From: Auanema rhodensis
Lineage: Eukaryota; Nematoda; Chromadorea; Rhabditida; Rhabditidae
DNA: 64,000 nucleotides
Direction of reading: 5' to 3'
Assembly: GCA_964057225.1 (NCBI GenBank)
Contig: OZ059900.1
Coordinates: 22,521,638 to 22,585,637, forward strand
In this document: piece after piece, positions 61,853-64,000 of the stretch
How positions within the stretch are numbered: the first letter of the stretch is position 1
How the letters are laid out: the number at the start of each line of letters is the position of its first letter
Notes under the pieces: generated by a model
What the model was told of the DNA's origin: nothing
The model's database searches: none
The model's input: only the letters and a program-made list of their open reading frames with translations
Made by a program: the position numbers and the translations under genes

Positions 61853-63562
61853 ATGGCTAATATTGATTAAATCGATTTTTGTTCATATGAGTCGTCAAAT
61901 GCAACGAATTTCAGCGTGTTACATACTAAAATGAAACATTTTACATGCTGAACACTATAAAAATACAAAAACACAGTATTTCCCATGAGAAATATTTTAT
62001 TATGCTGGAAAACCAGTTTTTGGAAATTTCGCTGTAAACAAGGTTTTGACTTACGATTTCATGTGTTCAAACTCATGCAATGTCAATGAAACCTAGCTCA
62101 AAATTGTTCCTACAACGTCTAGTTCCACTTTCACGACAAAAAAACAGGGGTTAGAAAATTAAGGAAATTAGCATATTCTGAGGGCACGCCCCTTATGGCT
62201 AATATTGATTAAATCGATTTTTGTTCATATGAGTCGTCAAATGAAACGAATTTCAGCGTGTTACATACTAAAATGAAGCATTTTACATGCTGAACACTAG
62301 AAAAATACAAAAACACAGTATTTCCCATGAGAAATATTTTATTATGCTGGAAAACCAGTTTTTGGAAATTTCGCTGTAAACAAGGTTTTGACTTACGATT
62401 TCATGTGTTCAAACTCATGCAATGTCAATGAAACCTAGCTCAAAATTGTTCCTACAACGTCTAGTTCCACTTTCACGACAACAAAACAGGGGTTAGAAAA
62501 TTAAGGAAATTAGCATATTCTGAGGGCACGCCCCTTATGGCTAATATTGATTAAATCGATTTTTGTTCATATGAGTCGTCAAATGCAACGAATTTCAGCG
62601 TGTTACATACTAAAATGAAGCATTTCACATGCTGAACACTAGAAAAATACAAAAACACAGTATTTCCCATGAGAAATATTTTATTATGCTGGAAAACCAG
62701 TTTTTGGAAATTTCGCTGTAAACAAGGTTTTGACTTACGATTTCATGTGTTCAAACTCATGCAATGTCAATGAAACCTAGCTCAAAATTGTTATTACAAC
62801 GTCTAGTTCCACTTTCACGACAAAAAAACAGGGGTTAGAAAATTAAGGAAATTAGCATATTCTGAGGGCACGCCTCTTATGGCTAATATTGATTAAATCG
62901 ATTTTTGTTCATATGAGTCGTCAAATGCAACGAATTTCAGCGTGTTACATACTAAAATGAAACATTTTACATGCTGAACACTATAAAAATACAAAAACAC
63001 AGTATTTCCCATGAGAAATATTTTATTATGCTGGAAAACCAGTTTTTGGAAATTTCGCTGTAAACAAGGTTTTGACTTACGATTTCATGTGTTCAAACTC
63101 ATGCAATGTCAATGAAACCTAGCTCAAAATTGTTCCTACAACGTCTAGTTCCACTTTCACGACAAAAAAACAGGGGTTAGAAAATTAAGGAAATTAGCAT
63201 ATTCTGAGGGCACGCCCCTTATGGCTAATATTGATTAAATCGATTTTTGTTCATATGAGTCGTCGAATGAAACGAATTTCAGCGTGTTACATACTAAAAT
63301 GAAGCATTTTACATGCTGAACACTAGAAAAATACAAAAACACAGTATTTCCCATGAGAAATATTTTATTATGCTGGAAAACCAGTTTTTGGAAATTTCGC
63401 TGTAAACAAGGTTTTGACTTACGATTTCATGTGTTCAAACTCATGCAATGTCAATGAAACCTAGCTCAAAATTGTTATTACAACGTCTAGTTTCACTTTC
63501 ACGACAAAAAAACAGGGGTTAGAAAATTAAGGAAATTAGCATATTCTGAGGGCACGCCTCTT
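61853..63562 (+). repeat. Right-end HOR unit, 5 monomers (R-P'-Q-R-B)
   Basis: Starts: R 61853, P-prime 62195, Q 62537, R 62879, B 63221 (with the private change CGTCGAATG at 41-49). Length is 1710 bp, exactly 5 x 342. P and S are missing compared with the 7-mer. Confidence 0.9.
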
Positions 63563-64000
63563 ATGGCTAATATTGATTAAATCGATTTTTGTTCATATGA
63601 GTCGTCAAATGCAACGAATTTCAGCGTGTTACATACTAAAATGAAACATTTTACATGCTGAACACTATAAAAATACAAAAACACAGTATTTCCCATGAGA
63701 AATATTTTATTATGCTGGAAAACCAGTTTTTGGAAATTTCGCTGTAAACAAGGTTTTGACTTACGATTTCATGTGTTCAAACTCATGCAATGTCAATGAA
63801 ACCTAGCTCAAAATTGTTCCTACAACGTCTAGTTCCACTTTCACGACAAAAAAACAGGGGTTAGAAAATTAAGGAAATTAGCATATTATGAGGGCACGCC
63901 CCTTATGGCTAATATTGATTAAATCGATTTTTGTTCATATGAGTCGTCAAATGAAACGAATTTCAGCGTGTTACATACTAAAATAAAGCATTTCACATGC
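63563..64000 (+). repeat. Start of a further HOR unit, cut by the window edge
   Basis: R at 63563 (private CATATTATGAG at 320-330) is followed by an incomplete monomer from 63905. That one has A50 (P-like), then AAATAAAGC at 77-85 and C90. A50 together with C90 is not seen in the units to the left, so it may be a P/S hybrid. Only 96 bases are visible. Confidence 0.75.

Larger units (their letters stand above)
1..64000 (+). repeat. Satellite DNA array, 342-bp monomer, 187 full copies
   Basis: The window is filled end to end by one head-to-tail repeat. I located every monomer boundary at the motif ATGGCTAAT (once ATGTCCAAT, at 40999); steps between boundaries are always 342 or 341. The 187 complete monomers end at 63904, 50 bp less than 187 x 342, so about 50 monomers are one base short. 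There are no inversions, insertions or spacers. The consensus has 116 G+C in 342 bases. No gene is present: the forward frames are closed by TAA at monomer 16-18, TGA at 80-82 and TAA at 6-8, and the reverse frames by complements of stops at 31-33, 59-61 and 15-17. Established knowledge: arrays of this kind form centromeric, pericentromeric or subtelomeric heterochromatin. Which of these applies, and in which species, cannot be told from the sequence. Confidence 0.98.

Noticed and set aside
1-64000. Protein-coding potential, since monomers begin with ATG and 342 is divisible by 3, which would keep frame across copies
   Set aside because: Each forward and reverse frame has a fixed stop inside every monomer (ATGGCTAATATTGATTAA closes after five codons), and the 341-bp copies shift frame. 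No domain-like peptide is seen.
1-64000. CRISPR array or other prokaryotic repeat system
   Set aside because: The units are contiguous 342-bp repeats with no unique spacers, no cas genes, and no bacterial genes nearby.
1-64000. Embedded retrotransposon or DNA transposon, or rDNA spacer
   Set aside because: No terminal repeats, target-site duplications, primer-binding sites, polyprotein frames or rRNA segments interrupt the periodicity.

Overview
The whole window is one uninterrupted tandem satellite array. It holds 187 complete head-to-tail monomers plus a 96-base partial at the right edge. Every monomer is on the same strand and is 342 or 341 bp long, and about 34% G+C. I found no gene, RNA gene, transposon or unrelated spacer; all six frames carry fixed stop codons in every monomer. 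Monomer position 1 is set, arbitrarily, at the A of ATGGCTAAT, which is base 1 of the window. Variant classes below use this monomer numbering.

This is eukaryotic constitutive heterochromatin, of the kind found at centromeres, pericentromeres or subtelomeres. The two-nucleosome-sized monomer and the higher-order repeats (HORs) fit many plants, insects and other animals. I do not recognise the sequence and cannot name the clade. It does not resemble primate alpha satellite, although 342 is 2 x 171. CpG is not depleted, which argues against long residence in a heavily CpG-methylated genome.

Layout: (I) 1-8545, a 5-6-monomer HOR (about 2051 bp) with deleted versions. (II) 8546-13671, a mixed zone carrying classes that reappear at 35-44 kb. 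(III) 13672-35532, a HOR whose basic form is 10 monomers (about 3416 bp), present as units of 14, 8, 17, 19 and 6 monomers. (IV) 35533-44073, a 9-monomer HOR (3075 bp) with 8-monomer derivatives. (V) 44074-53644, link monomers plus a 6494-bp-offset duplication of about 5.5 kb. (VI) 53645-64000, a young HOR in units of 6, 7, 7 and 5 monomers, exact multiples of 342 bp.

Several single monomers are visible hybrids whose left part matches one class and right part another. They record unequal crossovers or gene-conversion tracts that added or removed monomers in register. Inside the monomer, the left and right halves show weak but collinear similarity, suggesting that 342 bp is an old, diverged dimer. 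Positions 178-250 are unusually invariant. They contain a CENP-B-box-like 17-mer at 175-191 that matches 7 of the 9 core bases, present in nearly every monomer. These three points (old dimer, box-like motif, layered HOR history) are the most interesting content of the window.
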